From Fimenecus sp963624605 (GTDB lineage Bacteria > Bacillota > Clostridia > Oscillospirales > Acutalibacteraceae), in contig CAVFQD010000002.1 in NCBI GenBank assembly GCA_963624605.1, forward strand, positions 5,577 to 69,576: a stretch of 64,000 nt of DNA, in the 5' to 3' direction. Position numbers and translations under genes: made by a program. Shown piece after piece: positions 24,252 to 32,912 of this stretch. The stretch's first letter is position 1. Every line of letters starts with the position of its first letter. The notes beneath the pieces are model-generated. The model was not told the origin of the DNA, did no database searches, and was given only the letters and a program-made list of their open reading frames with translations.

Positions 24252-24307
24252 GCGCTTTAATTATGAATTTGTTTTATCGGACATATTTGTTCGTTTTATG
24301 CGAAAAG

Positions 24308-24329
24308 TTTTACAACGATTTTACATTGA
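24308..24329 (+). promoter_or_regulatory. Pho-box-like direct repeat upstream of phoB
   Basis: Two 11-bp direct repeats TTTTACAACGA and TTTTACATTGA abut each other. Gram-positive PhoP/PhoB boxes are TTnACA-type repeats on an 11-bp period. A TATAAT at 24359-24364 could serve as -10. The same repeat unit occurs before the Na/Pi gene at 26741. Confidence 0.6.
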
Positions 24330-24392
24330 AGCTCTATGCAAAGGGAGCGGCTGTGTATTATAATTACATTAGTAAAATACGGGAGTGATATT

Positions 24393-25064
24393 GTGATATA
24401 TTGTGTTGAGGACGATAACGGTATCCGTGATTTAATGATATATACCCTGAATGCGTCGGGCTTTGAGGCAAAAGGCTTTTCGCGGGCGGAAGACTTTTAC
24501 GCGGCGCTAAAAAACGAAATGCCCGAGCTTGTTATGCTTGACATTATGCTTCCGGGCGAGGATGGAATATCAATTCTTAAAAACCTTCGTGCGAACGGTG
24601 TCACAAGAAATTTACCCGTGATAATGGCAAGCGCAAGAGGAATGGAATACGACAAGGTGCTGGGACTTGACAACGGTGCGGACGACTACATAGCAAAGCC
24701 GTTCGGTATGATGGAAATGGTGTCGAGAGTTAAAGCGGTTTTGAGAAGATGCGAAAAAAAGTCTGCCGAATCGGCAAGGGCAGGTAATATCGAAATTGAC
24801 AGTGAACGCCACAAGGTAAAGGTCAATGGTGATGAGATAACGCTTACGCTAAAGGAATTTGAGCTTCTGAAGCTGCTTTGTGAAAATGAGGGCGTTGTGT
24901 TTTCAAGAGAAAAGCTTTTGGCTAAGATATGGGGCATTGATTTTATGGGCGAGACAAGAACGGTTGATGTGCATATAGGAACGCTCCGAACAAAGCTCGG
25001 CAAAGACGGAGATATGATTGAAACGGTAAGAGGCGTGGGCTACAGATTGGAGGCAAAAGAGTGA
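24393..25064 (+). CDS. phoB: Response regulator, OmpR/PhoB family
   Basis: 223 residues from GTG 24393, with GGGAGTG 5 nt upstream; the open frame back to 24336 contains no ribosome site. Receiver domain 1-~118 with acidic pair E6/D7, phospho-acceptor D50 in VMLDIMLPGEDG and switch Lys in YIAKPFG. DNA-binding winged helix ~128-223 with LTLKEFELLKLLCENEGVVFSREKLL and RTVDVHIGTLRTKLG. The neighbouring kinase and the Na/Pi transporter, with Pho-box-like repeats before both units, point to phosphate-starvation control, so it is called PhoB/PhoP-type. Its stop overlaps the kinase start by 4 nt. Confidence 0.88.
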   Translation: MIYCVEDDNGIRDLMIYTLNASGFEAKGFSRAEDFYAALKNEMPELVMLDIMLPGEDGISILKNLRANGVTRNLPVIMASARGMEYDKVLGLDNGADDYIAKPFGMMEMVSRVKAVLRRCEKKSAESARAGNIEIDSERHKVKVNGDEITLTLKEFELLKLLCENEGVVFSREKLLAKIWGIDFMGETRTVDVHIGTLRTKLGKDGDMIETVRGVGYRLEAKE

Positions 25065-26734
25065 AAAAGCAGATATTCCGCTCGATTTTTATAACCTCGG
25101 CGGCTGTTCTTTTATCCTGCGTGCTTATCTTTTTTATTGCTTTGTACGCTTATTTTTCCGACTTCCAAATGCGGCAGTTAAGATCGGCTGCGGAAATAGC
25201 CGCTGATGCCGTGGAAGCCGGCGGAATTGAATGCATAGAAAATTCCGAATATTCCGATTACAGAATTACATATATATCTCCCGACGGCTCTGTACTGTAT
25301 GACAGCAAGGCGGGAAGCGTAACAGGTGAAAACTATCTTGAGCGTGAGGAGATAAGCAAGGCGCTTTCGGAGGGTGTCGGTGAGAGCTTGCGCTATTCGG
25401 ATACTCTTATGCAACGCCAGCTTTACTGTGCAAAGAGGCTTTCAGACGGCTCTGTGCTGCGTTTGGCGTCAGAGTACCTGACATGGTGGACTTTGATTTA
25501 CGGAATGCTGCAACCGATTTTTGCGGTTGCGCTGATTGCTCTTATACTTTCAATTTTACTTTCGTTGAGGCTTTCAAAAAAGATTGTTGCTCCGCTCAAT
25601 TCGCTCGATACGGAAAATCCGTCGGACAAGCCTGTATATGAGGAGCTCTCGCCTTTAATCAGCCGCATCGGCGCACAGCAGGAGCAGCTTAAAAAACAGA
25701 AAAAAGAGCTTGAACGCAAAAAAGAAGAATTCAATACCGCAACCGAGAATATGGCTGAGGGGATTGTAGTGCTCAATAAAAGCGGTGCGGTTCTCAGTAT
25801 CAACGGAGCTGCCTGTAAAACGCTCGGAATAACCAAGTACAGTATCGGAAAAGACCTGCTTTTGTTCAATAACAGCGAGAAGCTTCAAGCTCTGCTCAAA
25901 AAGGCAGGTAACGGCGAGCATGCGGAAAAAACAGTGCCCATTGACGGCAAGAATTATCAGCTTAATGCAAATCCCGTAATTACAAACGGAAAGGTTAGGG
26001 GGATTACGCTTGTAATTTTTGATATTACGGAAAAAGAAAAGGCTGAGGCTGCAAGGAGAGAGTTTACCGCAAATGTCTCACACGAGCTTAAAACGCCTTT
26101 GCAGACTATATCGGGCTGTGCCGAATTGCTTGCGGGCGGTATGGTGAAAGATGAGGATATACCTAAGTTCGCTGATAAAATTCACTCAGAAGCCATTAGG
26201 ATGATTTCAATGGTGGAGGATATAATAAAGCTGTCGCATCTTGACGAACAAAATATCGGGCTGCAGCGGCAGACTGTTGATTTGTACGAGACTGCAAAAA
26301 GCGTCACGGAGCGTCTGGCGCACATCGCAAAGAAGAGGGGTATAGCGTTTGAGCTTGTCGGGGAACAGACGGAAATAACCGCAATACCTCAGCTGATAGA
26401 TGAAATAGTATATAATCTCTGCGATAATGCGATAAAATATAATCACGACGGCGGCAGAGTTAAAATTGAAGCGGAAAATCACGAAAATTCGGCAACGCTT
26501 TGCGTCAGCGACACGGGAATAGGAATACCCGAAAATGAACGGGAAAGAATTTTTGAACGCTTCTATATGGTGGACAAAAGTCATTCAAAGGAAATCGGCG
26601 GGACGGGTCTCGGACTTTCCATAGTCAAGCACGCCGCAATTATTCACGGTGCCGAAATAGATGTTAAAAGCGAGCTCGGTAAAGGCACTTCAATTACCGT
26701 AACGTTTCCTAAAAACGGAAGCGGTACGGAGTAA
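25061..26734 (+). CDS. phoR: Sensor histidine kinase, PhoR-like
   Basis: 557 residues, GTG start within GTGA overlap. Two membrane segments (about 9-31 and 147-168) flank a ~115-residue extracellular sensor; then a HAMP-like/coiled region (170-225), PAS domain (~228-325), HisKA with phospho-acceptor H341 in NVSHELKTP, and HATPase with N-box YNLCDNAIKYN (~451-461), G1 DTGIGIP (484-490) and G2 GGTGLGLS (513-520). The order TM-sensor-PAS-HisKA-HATPase is that of PhoR kinases. It should phosphorylate the adjacent regulator when phosphate is scarce. It is translationally coupled to phoB. Confidence 0.88.
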   Translation: MKKQIFRSIFITSAAVLLSCVLIFFIALYAYFSDFQMRQLRSAAEIAADAVEAGGIECIENSEYSDYRITYISPDGSVLYDSKAGSVTGENYLEREEISKALSEGVGESLRYSDTLMQRQLYCAKRLSDGSVLRLASEYLTWWTLIYGMLQPIFAVALIALILSILLSLRLSKKIVAPLNSLDTENPSDKPVYEELSPLISRIGAQQEQLKKQKKELERKKEEFNTATENMAEGIVVLNKSGAVLSINGAACKTLGITKYSIGKDLLLFNNSEKLQALLKKAGNGEHAEKTVPIDGKNYQLNANPVITNGKVRGITLVIFDITEKEKAEAARREFTANVSHELKTPLQTISGCAELLAGGMVKDEDIPKFADKIHSEAIRMISMVEDIIKLSHLDEQNIGLQRQTVDLYETAKSVTERLAHIAKKRGIAFELVGEQTEITAIPQLIDEIVYNLCDNAIKYNHDGGRVKIEAENHENSATLCVSDTGIGIPENERERIFERFYMVDKSHSKEIGGTGLGLSIVKHAAIIHGAEIDVKSELGKGTSITVTFPKNGSGTE

Positions 26735-26740
26735 CGGAAA

Positions 26741-26784
26741 TTTTACCTGAATTTTACATAAATCTTTTATAAATTTGATGTTCA
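26741..26784 (+). promoter_or_regulatory. Pho-box-like 11-bp repeats upstream of the Na/Pi cotransporter gene
   Basis: Successive 11-bp units TTTTACCTGAA, TTTTACATAAA, TCTTTTATAAA and TTTGATGTTCA run from 26741 to 26784, with a TATCTT -10-like hexamer at 26790-26795. The first two units nearly match those before phoB, predicting activation by the adjacent regulator. Confidence 0.65.
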
Positions 26785-26822
26785 TATGGTATCTTTGCTT
26801 TGGAAAAGGAGAGAAGTGCCAT

Positions 26823-28568
26823 ATGAACATTTTTGATTTTTTATCGCTTATCGGAGGTTTATGTCTGTTCCTGTTCGGAATGAATGTTATGGGACAGGCG
26901 TTGGAGCGCCGTGCCGGAGGCAGACTTAAAAATTTGCTCGGTAAGCTCACAAGGAACAAAACGACCGGGCTTTTAACAGGTCTCGGAGTTACTGCCGTCA
27001 TACAAAGCTCTTCGGCAACAACGGTTATGGTAGTGGGATTTGTTAACTCGGGGCTTATGACATTAAAACAATCGATAAATGTCATAATGGGTGCAAATAT
27101 CGGAACGACCGTTACCGCATGGATTTTGAGCCTTGCCGGTATAGATTCGGATAATACCTTTGTTTCTCTGCTTAAGCCGTCATCATTCACACCGATTCTC
27201 GCACTTGTGGGAATAATTCTCTATATGTTTTGCAAAAGCGACAGAAAAAAAGACAGCGGAATGATAATGCTCGGCTTTGCCACGCTGATGTTCGGTATGG
27301 AAGCCATGTCGTCATCTGTTGCCGGACTCCAATACGATGAGAGCTTTCAAAAAATGTTTTTGATGTTTTCCAATCCGATATTGGGAGTGCTTATCGGTAC
27401 TCTTTTGACTGCGATTATTCAATCAAGCTCGGCGTCTGTCGGAATTTTGCAGGCGCTTGCTTCAACAGGAGCTGTTCCTTACGGCTCGGCAGTACCGATA
27501 ATAATGGGTCAGAATATAGGAACATGCGTAACCGCGTTGATTTCTTCCGTCGGTGCAAACAAAAACGCAAAGCGTGCCGCAATGGTGCATCTTTCCTTTA
27601 ATGTAATCGGAACAGTAGTATGGCTGTCGGTTTACTGTATAGTAAAGGCGGCTTTCAAGCCTGCCGTTCTTTCCGAGCCGGCGTCGCTTTTCGGTATTGC
27701 GGTTGTACATACCGTATTTAATGTGCTTTGTACGCTGCTTATGCTTCCTTTGGGAAATGTGCTTGAAAAGCTTGTATGCTTTATTGTGCCGGAAAGTAAG
27801 AAAAAGGAGGCTTATAATGAGCTTGACGAAAGACTGCTTGTTACGCCGTCGTTGGCTATTGAACAGAGCAAAACGGTTGCCGTAAAAATGGCTGAATTTT
27901 CCAAATCCGCATTAAGTGATTCAGTAAAAAGCTTTACGGGATATTCAAATGATTTAGCTCGCAGTATCCGTGAAAAAGAAAAAGCTTGTGATAAATTTGA
28001 GGATACACTCGGAACATATTTGATTAAAATAAGCGCTTCAAAGCTTGATAACGAACAGAGCGAAGAAACTACGGCGCTTCTCAAGCAAATAGGTGATTTT
28101 GAGCGGATATCGGATCATGCGGTAAATATTCTCGAGTCGGCTGAGGAGCTCAGAGATAAGAGGCTTACGCTGACGGAGGAAGCGCTCAGAGAGTTTGACA
28201 TTATTACATCTGCGGTGGAGGAGGTTATTTCGCTTGCGATTCGTGCTTTTGAAAGTGAAAATCTTGAAATTGCAAGGGAGGTCGAACCGCTTGAAGATGT
28301 TGTCGATGATTTGAAGGAACAGCTCAGAACAAGGCATATTCTTCGTATGCAGGAGGGCAAATGCAGTCCGGAGGTTGGTTTTGTGTGGTCGGACTTATTG
28401 ACAAATCTTGAGCGCGTCAGCGACCACTGCTCTAATATTGCCTGTTGCGTGCTCGAAAGGAACAGACATAATCTTAACATCCACGAGACGCTTAAAGCCG
28501 TAAAATCGGAAAATGCGGATTATCGCGACAAATATATAATGTACTCGGAAAAATACAGGGTCGGCTGA
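26823..28568 (+). CDS. Na/Pi cotransporter family protein with C-terminal PhoU-like domain (copy 1)
   Basis: 581 residues from ATG 26823, with AGGAG 13 nt upstream; an earlier in-frame start at 26775 lies inside the Pho-box region. N-terminal ~330 residues hold two inverted transport repeats with the QSSSATTVMVVGFVNSG and QSSSASVGILQALASTG motifs, characteristic of NptA/YjbB-type sodium-phosphate symporters. The C-terminal ~230 residues are helical and PhoU-like (RISDHAVNILESAEEL, ERVSDHCSNIACCVLER). It should move phosphate with sodium, and its PhoU domain may gate export or uptake. Gene position and upstream repeats place it in the Pho regulon. Confidence 0.92.
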   Translation: MNIFDFLSLIGGLCLFLFGMNVMGQALERRAGGRLKNLLGKLTRNKTTGLLTGLGVTAVIQSSSATTVMVVGFVNSGLMTLKQSINVIMGANIGTTVTAWILSLAGIDSDNTFVSLLKPSSFTPILALVGIILYMFCKSDRKKDSGMIMLGFATLMFGMEAMSSSVAGLQYDESFQKMFLMFSNPILGVLIGTLLTAIIQSSSASVGILQALASTGAVPYGSAVPIIMGQNIGTCVTALISSVGANKNAKRAAMVHLSFNVIGTVVWLSVYCIVKAAFKPAVLSEPASLFGIAVVHTVFNVLCTLLMLPLGNVLEKLVCFIVPESKKKEAYNELDERLLVTPSLAIEQSKTVAVKMAEFSKSALSDSVKSFTGYSNDLARSIREKEKACDKFEDTLGTYLIKISASKLDNEQSEETTALLKQIGDFERISDHAVNILESAEELRDKRLTLTEEALREFDIITSAVEEVISLAIRAFESENLEIAREVEPLEDVVDDLKEQLRTRHILRMQEGKCSPEVGFVWSDLLTNLERVSDHCSNIACCVLERNRHNLNIHETLKAVKSENADYRDKYIMYSEKYRVG

Positions 28569-28598
28569 GCTGTTTGCATATGCGGGTTCACAAAATAA

Positions 28599-28626
28599 TT
28601 GACTTTTTTTTATTAAGTGATAAAAT
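28599..28626 (+). promoter_or_regulatory. Promoter of the Mbeg1-like gene
   Basis: TTGACT, 16-bp spacer, TAAAAT; predicted start near 28633. Confidence 0.6.
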
Positions 28627-28668
28627 GGAACTAAAAGTTAATGCTTTTCGGAAAGGTATGTGAACTGT

Positions 28669-29820
28669 ATGGCAACCTCTATTGATTTTATTAAGCACTA
28701 CGGAGATAAATCTTTTGACGAGCTTCCGTTTACCGATATCGATAATCTGATTTTGTGCGAAATATTTTATATGCCGTTTGAAAAAGTACTTTATAAGGGA
28801 TTTGACGAAGAACCTGTACTTTTTTCCGAGGCTTGCAGAAAGGTGTTTGCATATAACGGATATAAGCATATTTCTCCCGGATTTTTAATGAACAATCACA
28901 TAAGTCAGAAAATGATGCGTCTTGCCGACACATCAAGATATAAGAATGTTAAGGTGTTCGCTTGCGAGAGCGTTTTCGGACCCGAGCCTGCGGTTCAGTT
29001 TGCCGCAATGACATTTATTCTTCCGGACGGAACGAATATTATTGTCTTCAGAGGAACTGACGACACTTGGGTCGGATGGCGTGAGGACCTTGACATTTAT
29101 ACTAAAAAGGGTATTCCGTCTCATAAGCTTTCCGTTGATTACCTTGAGAGGGTGGCAAAGGAATTACCTGACGGAGATTTAATTATCTGCGGTCATTCAA
29201 AAGGCGGACATATTGCGCTTCACAGCGCTCTTTACTGCGAAGAAAGCGTACGAAACAGAATTGCCGGAGTTTACAATAACGACGGACCGGGCTTTTACAG
29301 CTATAATTATATAGATTCAAAGCCGTATAATGAGATTATCAAAAAATACCGCCACTTTGTACCAGACAGCTCTTTTGTCGGAATGTTGCTGGTTCACGAT
29401 GACGATTACATACCCGTAAGAAGCACCAGACTTTTGGGTATGCTTCAGCATGACCCGTCAACATGGAGAGTTAAGGGTACGCAATTTTTGACAAGGGATA
29501 ACCTTACATTTGTTGCAAGAGTTACGGATCTTGTGCTTAAAAAGCTGATTTACAAAATAGACGACGAACACAGTCTGAATTTTGAAACAATTCTTACCGA
29601 GGTTATTGCGGGTATGGGTCAGGTAAGCATTACCGGATTTTCGAAGAATCTCGCTTCCTCAATTAAGGGCGCGGCAGCAACCTGGAAAACGGTTGACGAG
29701 CCTGCAAAAGAATTATTTCGCGCAACCTTCGGCGGTCTTTTCAAGATAATCGACGAATGCGTAAAGCTCGTTATTATGGAGGACAGGGCTTCCAAACAGC
29801 AGAAAACCGTAAAGCAGTAA
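28669..29820 (+). CDS. Mbeg1-like (DUF2974) alpha/beta-hydrolase-fold protein
   Basis: 383 residues from ATG 28669, chosen because family members begin MA-x-I-x-D-[FY]; a GTG at 28660 is an alternative start. Family features are the N-terminal GDKSFDELPFTDIDNLILCEI, IVFRGTDDTWVGWREDL with the oxyanion-type FRGTD, and the nucleophile elbow ICGHSKGGHIAL (G-H-S-K-G-G, about 176-181). The fold is that of class 3 lipases, so esterase activity is possible, but no substrate is known for DUF2974 proteins. No signal peptide, so it is cytosolic. Preceded by its own promoter and followed by the magnesium-riboswitch region. Confidence 0.85.
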   Translation: MATSIDFIKHYGDKSFDELPFTDIDNLILCEIFYMPFEKVLYKGFDEEPVLFSEACRKVFAYNGYKHISPGFLMNNHISQKMMRLADTSRYKNVKVFACESVFGPEPAVQFAAMTFILPDGTNIIVFRGTDDTWVGWREDLDIYTKKGIPSHKLSVDYLERVAKELPDGDLIICGHSKGGHIALHSALYCEESVRNRIAGVYNNDGPGFYSYNYIDSKPYNEIIKKYRHFVPDSSFVGMLLVHDDDYIPVRSTRLLGMLQHDPSTWRVKGTQFLTRDNLTFVARVTDLVLKKLIYKIDDEHSLNFETILTEVIAGMGQVSITGFSKNLASSIKGAAATWKTVDEPAKELFRATFGGLFKIIDECVKLVIMEDRASKQQKTVKQ

Positions 29821-29849
29821 AATTTTTAATAAATTTTTTGTTTTAAGTG

Positions 29850-29878
29850 TTGACAAATTGTGATTAAAAATCCATAAT
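29850..29878 (+). promoter_or_regulatory. Promoter of the M-box/mgtE transcript
   Basis: TTGACA, 17-bp spacer, CATAAT; predicted start near 29885, giving a leader of almost 400 nt before mgtE. Confidence 0.75.
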
Positions 29879-29889
29879 ATATACGCAGA

Positions 29890-30065
29890 ACAAAATCGGT
29901 AGGTAAGGCTACCAAAGGGATAAGCTATCCGCAGTTTGCAGATAATATGGATACGGACTGCTGCCGTGAAAAGTGGAGACACTGTAAGCAGGTCAACAGG
30001 TTACATCGAATTCAAGGTGTAATTTAACGCAGTTTCATTGCCCTTTGATGCTAAAGCTTGAACGG
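29890..30065 (+). promoter_or_regulatory. M-box (ykoK) magnesium riboswitch
   Basis: The conserved M-box sequence is clear: CGGTAGGTAAGGCTACC near 29897, GATACGGACTGCTGCC at 29950-29965, GGTCAACAGGTTACATCGAATTC around 29991 with the paired AAGGTGTAATTTAACGCAG, and TTTGATGCTAAAGC at 30045. M-box RNA compacts around Mg2+ and shuts off transport genes; the terminator at 30083 and mgtE downstream fit a transcriptional OFF switch. Confidence 0.92.
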
Positions 30066-30082
30066 ACAATAACGCTCTTATT

Positions 30083-30118
30083 TCTCATGCCGAATTTTGC
30101 TTCGGCGTGAGATTTTTT
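30083..30118 (+). terminator. Expression-platform terminator of the M-box
   Basis: Twelve-bp stem (30083-30094 with 30101-30112, one G-T pair), loop TTTTGC, then TTTTTT. Expected to form when Mg2+ is bound. Confidence 0.88.
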
Positions 30119-30138
30119 ATTTTTGTGAGGTGAAAACA

Positions 30139-30228
30139 ATGGACGCAGGAGGCGTGAGAAGTACAGATCCTATTCCGCGAAGTATCATTAAAATCCACGA
30201 CGCCTGTGCGTTCGGGTTTTCGGAATAA
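30139..30228 (+). CDS. Small 29-codon ORF between M-box terminator and mgtE
   Basis: ATG 30139 follows GAGGTG by 6 nt, a good ribosome site, and the frame runs 29 codons to TAA 30226-30228, 50 bp before mgtE. The peptide begins MDAGGVRSTDPIPRSIIK and ends in ACAFGFSE; it has no hydrophobic span. It would only be translated on read-through transcripts, that is at low Mg2+. It could be a leader peptide tuning mgtE translation or a free small protein. No family is recognised, and conservation is the key missing evidence. Confidence 0.5.
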   Translation: MDAGGVRSTDPIPRSIIKIHDACAFGFSE

Positions 30229-30278
30229 AAGATATGTACTCTGTTTCCTATTTATTTTTTATTTTCGGAGGGAACAAT

Positions 30279-31613
30279 ATGTACGAAAAGATTATCGAAT
30301 TATTACAGCAGAAAAAATATCACGAATTGAAGAGTATGCTCGCCGATATGAATGAGGCGGATATTGCTTCTGTGCTCAGCGAGCTTCCGCAGGAGCTTCT
30401 TCCTTTGGTTTACAGGATTTTACCCAAGGAGCTTGCGGCAGATGTATTCGTCAACATGGAGTCGGACGACCAGGAATTTCTTATAAAGGCGTTCAGCGAT
30501 ACTGAGTTGCGAGAGGTGCTTGACGAGCTTTATGTCGATGATGCCGTTGACATAATCGAAGAGATGCCCGCAACGGTTGTCAAGCGTATTCTTATGCACA
30601 CAGACCCGGAGGTTCGTAAAAGCATAAACGAAATACTCAAGTATCCGGAGGATTCCGCGGGAAGCCTTATGACCATCGAGTATGTCGATTTGAAAAAATA
30701 TATGACCGTTGACGACGCGTTTACAAGAATTCGCCGTACCGGAGTCGATAAAGAGACTATTTATATCTGTTATGTTACGGATGAAAACAGAAAGCTTTTG
30801 GGACTTGTAACTGTTAAGGACCTTCTTTTGTCCGATAAGAGCAAAAAGATGTTTGAGATAATGGAAACTAATGTTATCTCGGTTACAACGCTTGAGGATA
30901 AGGAAATTGTTGCAGAAAAATTCCAAAAATATGACCTCTTGGCTATTCCTGTCGTCGATCAGGAGAAGCGTCTTGTCGGTATCGTTACATTCGACGACGC
31001 TATGGATGTCCTTCAGGATGAGAACACCGAAGACATTGAAAAAATGGCGGCTATCACGCCCACAGACAAGCCCTACCTTAAAATGGGCATTGTCGAAACA
31101 TGGAAAAAGCGTGTTCCGTGGCTTCTTTTGCTGATGGTATCCGCTACATTTACAGGAAAAATAATCACATCGTTTGAGGACGCTTTGAAGGCGCAGATTG
31201 TTTTAACATCGTTTATTCCCATGCTTATGGATACGGGCGGAAACTGCGGCGGTCAGTCCTCAGTAACCGTAATTCGTGCGCTTTCACTCGGCGATTTGCA
31301 TTTCAGCGATATTTTCAGAGTTATTTGGAAGGAATTCAGGGTTGCGCTGCTTTGCGGCATCACCCTTGCGATTGTGAATTTTGCAAAGCTTATGCTCCTT
31401 GACAGGGTTGGACTTTTGGTTTCGCTTACCGTATGCTTTACAATGCTACTTACGATAATTTTTGCGAAATTTGTCGGCGCAACACTGCCCATTTTGGCAA
31501 AGAAGGTCGGCTTTGACCCTGCAGTTATGGCAAGTCCGTTTATTACAACGATAGTTGACGCGATTTCACTCCTTATTTATTTCAAGACTGCGGGATTGAT
31601 TTTGGGTGTGTAA
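30279..31613 (+). CDS. mgtE: Magnesium transporter MgtE
   Basis: 444 residues from ATG 30279, with CGGAGGG 7 nt upstream; an in-frame ATG at 30234 lacks a ribosome site. Domain order is canonical: N-terminal superhelical MgtE_N (about 1-125, with IASVLSELPQELLPLVYRIL), two CBS domains (~130-250, including DPEVRKSINEILKYPEDSAGSLMTIEYV), connecting helix, and five-helix channel domain (~285-444) with DTGGNCGGQSSVTVIRAL and the C-terminal ASPFITTIVDAISLLIYF. MgtE is an Mg2+-gated channel in which Mg2+ binding to N/CBS domains closes the pore. Transcription is under the M-box riboswitch, so protein and RNA both sense the ion. Confidence 0.96.
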   Translation: MYEKIIELLQQKKYHELKSMLADMNEADIASVLSELPQELLPLVYRILPKELAADVFVNMESDDQEFLIKAFSDTELREVLDELYVDDAVDIIEEMPATVVKRILMHTDPEVRKSINEILKYPEDSAGSLMTIEYVDLKKYMTVDDAFTRIRRTGVDKETIYICYVTDENRKLLGLVTVKDLLLSDKSKKMFEIMETNVISVTTLEDKEIVAEKFQKYDLLAIPVVDQEKRLVGIVTFDDAMDVLQDENTEDIEKMAAITPTDKPYLKMGIVETWKKRVPWLLLLMVSATFTGKIITSFEDALKAQIVLTSFIPMLMDTGGNCGGQSSVTVIRALSLGDLHFSDIFRVIWKEFRVALLCGITLAIVNFAKLMLLDRVGLLVSLTVCFTMLLTIIFAKFVGATLPILAKKVGFDPAVMASPFITTIVDAISLLIYFKTAGLILGV

Positions 31614-31652
31614 TTTTACCGTGAAATATTTACAATCAGGTATTTGACAGCG

Positions 31653-31681
31653 TTGACTTATATATAATGTTACAGTATAAT
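31653..31681 (+). promoter_or_regulatory. Promoter of the polysaccharide deacetylase gene
   Basis: TTGACT, 17-bp spacer, TATAAT, 20 nt before the TTG start. A second set (TTGACA 31644, TATAAT 31663) has a 13-bp spacer and is less likely. Confidence 0.7.
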
Positions 31682-31700
31682 ATCCGTGGGGTGAGTTCCT

Positions 31701-32699
31701 TTGAAAAAAGCAAAGAGAAGAAATAAAATAATTTTAGGGCTTTCCGTTGCAGTTGTTTTACTGACTGTATTGCTGATAATTTCAGCATTCTCTCTCGGCA
31801 AATCGAAAAAAAGCGACAGCGGAATAATGAACTCGCTTGCCGAAGCCCAAAACGAAATATCTTCATATAAAGATGAACTTTCACAAAAGAACAGCGAAAT
31901 AGAGTCCTACACCAACGGGATCAGTGAGCAGAATTCTATTCACGAAAGCGAAAAAGAAGAACTTAATAAAAAAATATCCGATTTGAACAGGCAGGTTTCT
32001 TTGAAAAAGAAACAGCAGGCGGACAATGCGGCAGCTAATGCTTCTACACCCGAGCCTGCGCCGTCTGACGGCGGAAGTAAAACAATCTATCTTACATTTG
32101 ATGACGGTCCGTCGCCTAACACTCCGAGAATTATTTCCATTCTTAATTCTTACGGAATAAAGGCGACTTTTTTTGTCAAGAATACAGCGTATAACGGTTA
32201 TATGAAGGACATAGTCGATAACGGCAACACCATCGCTTTACATTCGTACACTCATGATTATAAGCAGATTTATTCTTCCGACGCAGCTTTTTACGAGGAT
32301 TTGCAGAATATTTCCGACTTGGTGTATTTGCAGACTGGCGTGCGAAGCAATATAATGCGTTTTCCCGGCGGCGGAAGCAATACCGTAAGCAAAAAGTACA
32401 GTCAGGGTATAATGTCAAGACTGACAAAAGGAGTCCAAGACAGAGGATATGTTTATTATGACTGGAACTGCTCCTCGGGAGACGCTTCCGGCAATAAAAT
32501 CCCCAAAGATACGATTGTCGAAAATTGTAAAAAGGTTCCGTCGGCAAGCAATGTAATTGTTTTGCTCCACGACACCGGAGCAAAGGGGACAACCGTTGAC
32601 GCCTTGCCTGAGGTTATTGAGTATTATCTCGGCTGCGGCTATACCTTTAAGGCAATCACTGCCGATACACCGCCCGTGCATCATAAGGTAAACAATTGA
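31701..32699 (+). CDS. Membrane-anchored polysaccharide (peptidoglycan) deacetylase, NodB family
   Basis: 332 residues; TTG start preceded by GGGGTGAG. One N-terminal membrane anchor (about 11-33), a coiled-coil stalk (about 45-105), a Pro/Ala/Ser linker, and a NodB domain from ~125. Catalytic motifs: IYLTFDDGPSPNTP (metal Asp and base Asp), HSYTHDY (metal His pair), RFPGGGSN and the C-terminal VIVLLHDTGAKGTT with the catalytic His. Typical PgdA/PdaA-type enzyme deacetylating N-acetylglucosamine or muramic acid outside the membrane, giving lysozyme resistance or cortex modification. Monocistronic with its own promoter. Confidence 0.9.
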   Translation: MKKAKRRNKIILGLSVAVVLLTVLLIISAFSLGKSKKSDSGIMNSLAEAQNEISSYKDELSQKNSEIESYTNGISEQNSIHESEKEELNKKISDLNRQVSLKKKQQADNAAANASTPEPAPSDGGSKTIYLTFDDGPSPNTPRIISILNSYGIKATFFVKNTAYNGYMKDIVDNGNTIALHSYTHDYKQIYSSDAAFYEDLQNISDLVYLQTGVRSNIMRFPGGGSNTVSKKYSQGIMSRLTKGVQDRGYVYYDWNCSSGDASGNKIPKDTIVENCKKVPSASNVIVLLHDTGAKGTTVDALPEVIEYYLGCGYTFKAITADTPPVHHKVNN

Positions 32700-32829
32700 T
32701 TTTGTACATATTATATATTTCTTTTGCCTCTCGGTTGTCATTTTGCACAAACATTAACTTCCTAAAACTCTTTGCATTGGAATTACTTCCGAATTATTTC
32801 AAAAACCACCATATATCGTGCTAAAGTTG

Positions 32830-32857
32830 TTGACGAGGACAAGTTTTGTGCTATAAT
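32830..32857 (+). promoter_or_regulatory. Promoter of the HPr gene
   Basis: TTGACG, 16-bp spacer, TATAAT; predicted start near 32864. The ~130 bp upstream (32700-32829) shows nothing recognisable. Confidence 0.75.
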
Positions 32858-32912
32858 ATGATAACGAAAAAAGAAATTAACTTAGTTTAATATGATATGG
32901 GGAGAATTTATT

